This document shows positions 6,095-6,537 of a stretch of 6,537 nt of DNA, piece by piece (within the stretch, counting starts at the first letter, position 1; each line of letters starts with the position of its first letter). Under the pieces are notes generated by a model. The model was not told the DNA's origin. It saw only the letters and a program-made list of their open reading frames with translations, and made no database searches. The DNA comes from Acidimicrobiia bacterium (lineage in GTDB: Bacteria > Actinomycetota > Acidimicrobiia > IMCC26256 > JACDBD01). The position numbers were made by a program, and so were the translations under genes. Location of the stretch: assembly GCA_031177445.1 (NCBI GenBank), contig JAPSGP010000171.1:1-6537 (forward strand), read 5' to 3'.

Positions 6095-6537
6095 TCAGGT
6101 CGCCTCCACCGGCGCGAGGACCACCGCCGGCTTCACCGCGTTGCGGCGTCGCTCGTAGATCGCCAGCAGGCCGCCATCGGGTCCGACGAGCGCGAACGGG
6201 CCGGGCCCGGCGCCTTCACCGGGGAGCACGGGCGCCGGGAATGTCACCCCGTGCACGACGGCCCGGGCCTGTTCGGCATCGACCTCGACCCGTTCGAGGT
6301 CACGCACCACCTCGATGGGAGGGATCACCAACCGCTGCGGGTCGGCTTCGATCTGCGCCAGCGTGCGGGCTTCGGCCACGGTGAACGATCCCACACCGAG
6401 CCGGCGCAGCTCGGCAAGATGCGCGACCCCGCCGAGCCGCTCCCCGAGGTCGGCCGCGAGCGATCGTACGTACGTGCCGCTGCTGCACTCCACGAGCACG
6501 GTGGCGCGAGGGTACGGACCGGGTTCGAACGCCTCGA
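6095..6537 (-). CDS. truB: tRNA pseudouridine synthase B, C-terminal part; 5' end outside window
   Basis: The frame runs open to the window edge, so only the last 146 or so residues are visible. TruB makes pseudouridine 55 in the T-loop of tRNAs. The visible part has the family block VECSSGTYVRSLAADLGERL followed by AHLAELRRLGVGSFTVAEA, which matches the conserved C-terminal half of the catalytic domain. About 85 residues of C-terminal RNA-binding extension follow (FALVGPDGGLLAIYERRRNAVKPAVV). The catalytic Asp lies upstream, beyond the window. The GTG at 6499 falls within a conserved strand and is not the real start. The order truB-ribF-rpsO-pnp supports the assignment. Confidence 0.93.
   Translation of the reverse strand, partial: EAFEPGPYPRATVLVECSSGTYVRSLAADLGERLGGVAHLAELRRLGVGSFTVAEARTLAQIEADPQRLVIPPIEVVRDLERVEVDAEQARAVVHGVTFPAPVLPGEGAGPGPFALVGPDGGLLAIYERRRNAVKPAVVLAPVEAT

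Overview
This is a GC-rich window of about 65-70% G+C by eye, with GTG starts and strong G/C third-position bias. It almost certainly comes from an actinobacterial chromosome. The style of the proteins, including an actinobacterial M16 protease next to pnp and a BTAD-type regulator, would suit an uncultured Acidimicrobiia-like lineage, but that finer placement is only an inference.

Most of the window (849-6537) is one minus-strand housekeeping block, read right to left: truB (C-terminal part only, cut by the window edge), ribF, rpsO, pnp and an M16 zinc peptidase. This order is familiar in actinobacteria. truB and ribF are 3 bases apart. An 80-base leader with inverted repeats separates ribF from rpsO. 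A 179-base gap separates rpsO from pnp. The M16 gene overlaps or directly abuts the end of pnp. The genes join tRNA pseudouridylation, flavin cofactor synthesis, small-subunit ribosome assembly and RNA turnover.

At the left edge (1-804, plus strand) lies the C-terminal part of a transcriptional regulator with an OmpR-type winged helix and a BTAD domain. It converges on the M16 gene with a 44-base gap, and its N-terminal part lies outside the window.

No mobile element, CRISPR array, tRNA/rRNA gene or obviously foreign island is visible. The most interesting structure is non-coding. The rpsO-pnp gap holds a rho-independent terminator 7 bases after the rpsO stop, then a nested rod-like inverted repeat of 96 bases. 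The 3' arm of that repeat can alternatively pair with the pnp Shine-Dalgarno region. This resembles the RNase III/PNPase autoregulatory leader known from other bacteria, and it suggests a specific testable switch. A second point of interest is the 92-residue PNPase tail, which has an isolated acidic/aromatic island and an Arg-Gly box.
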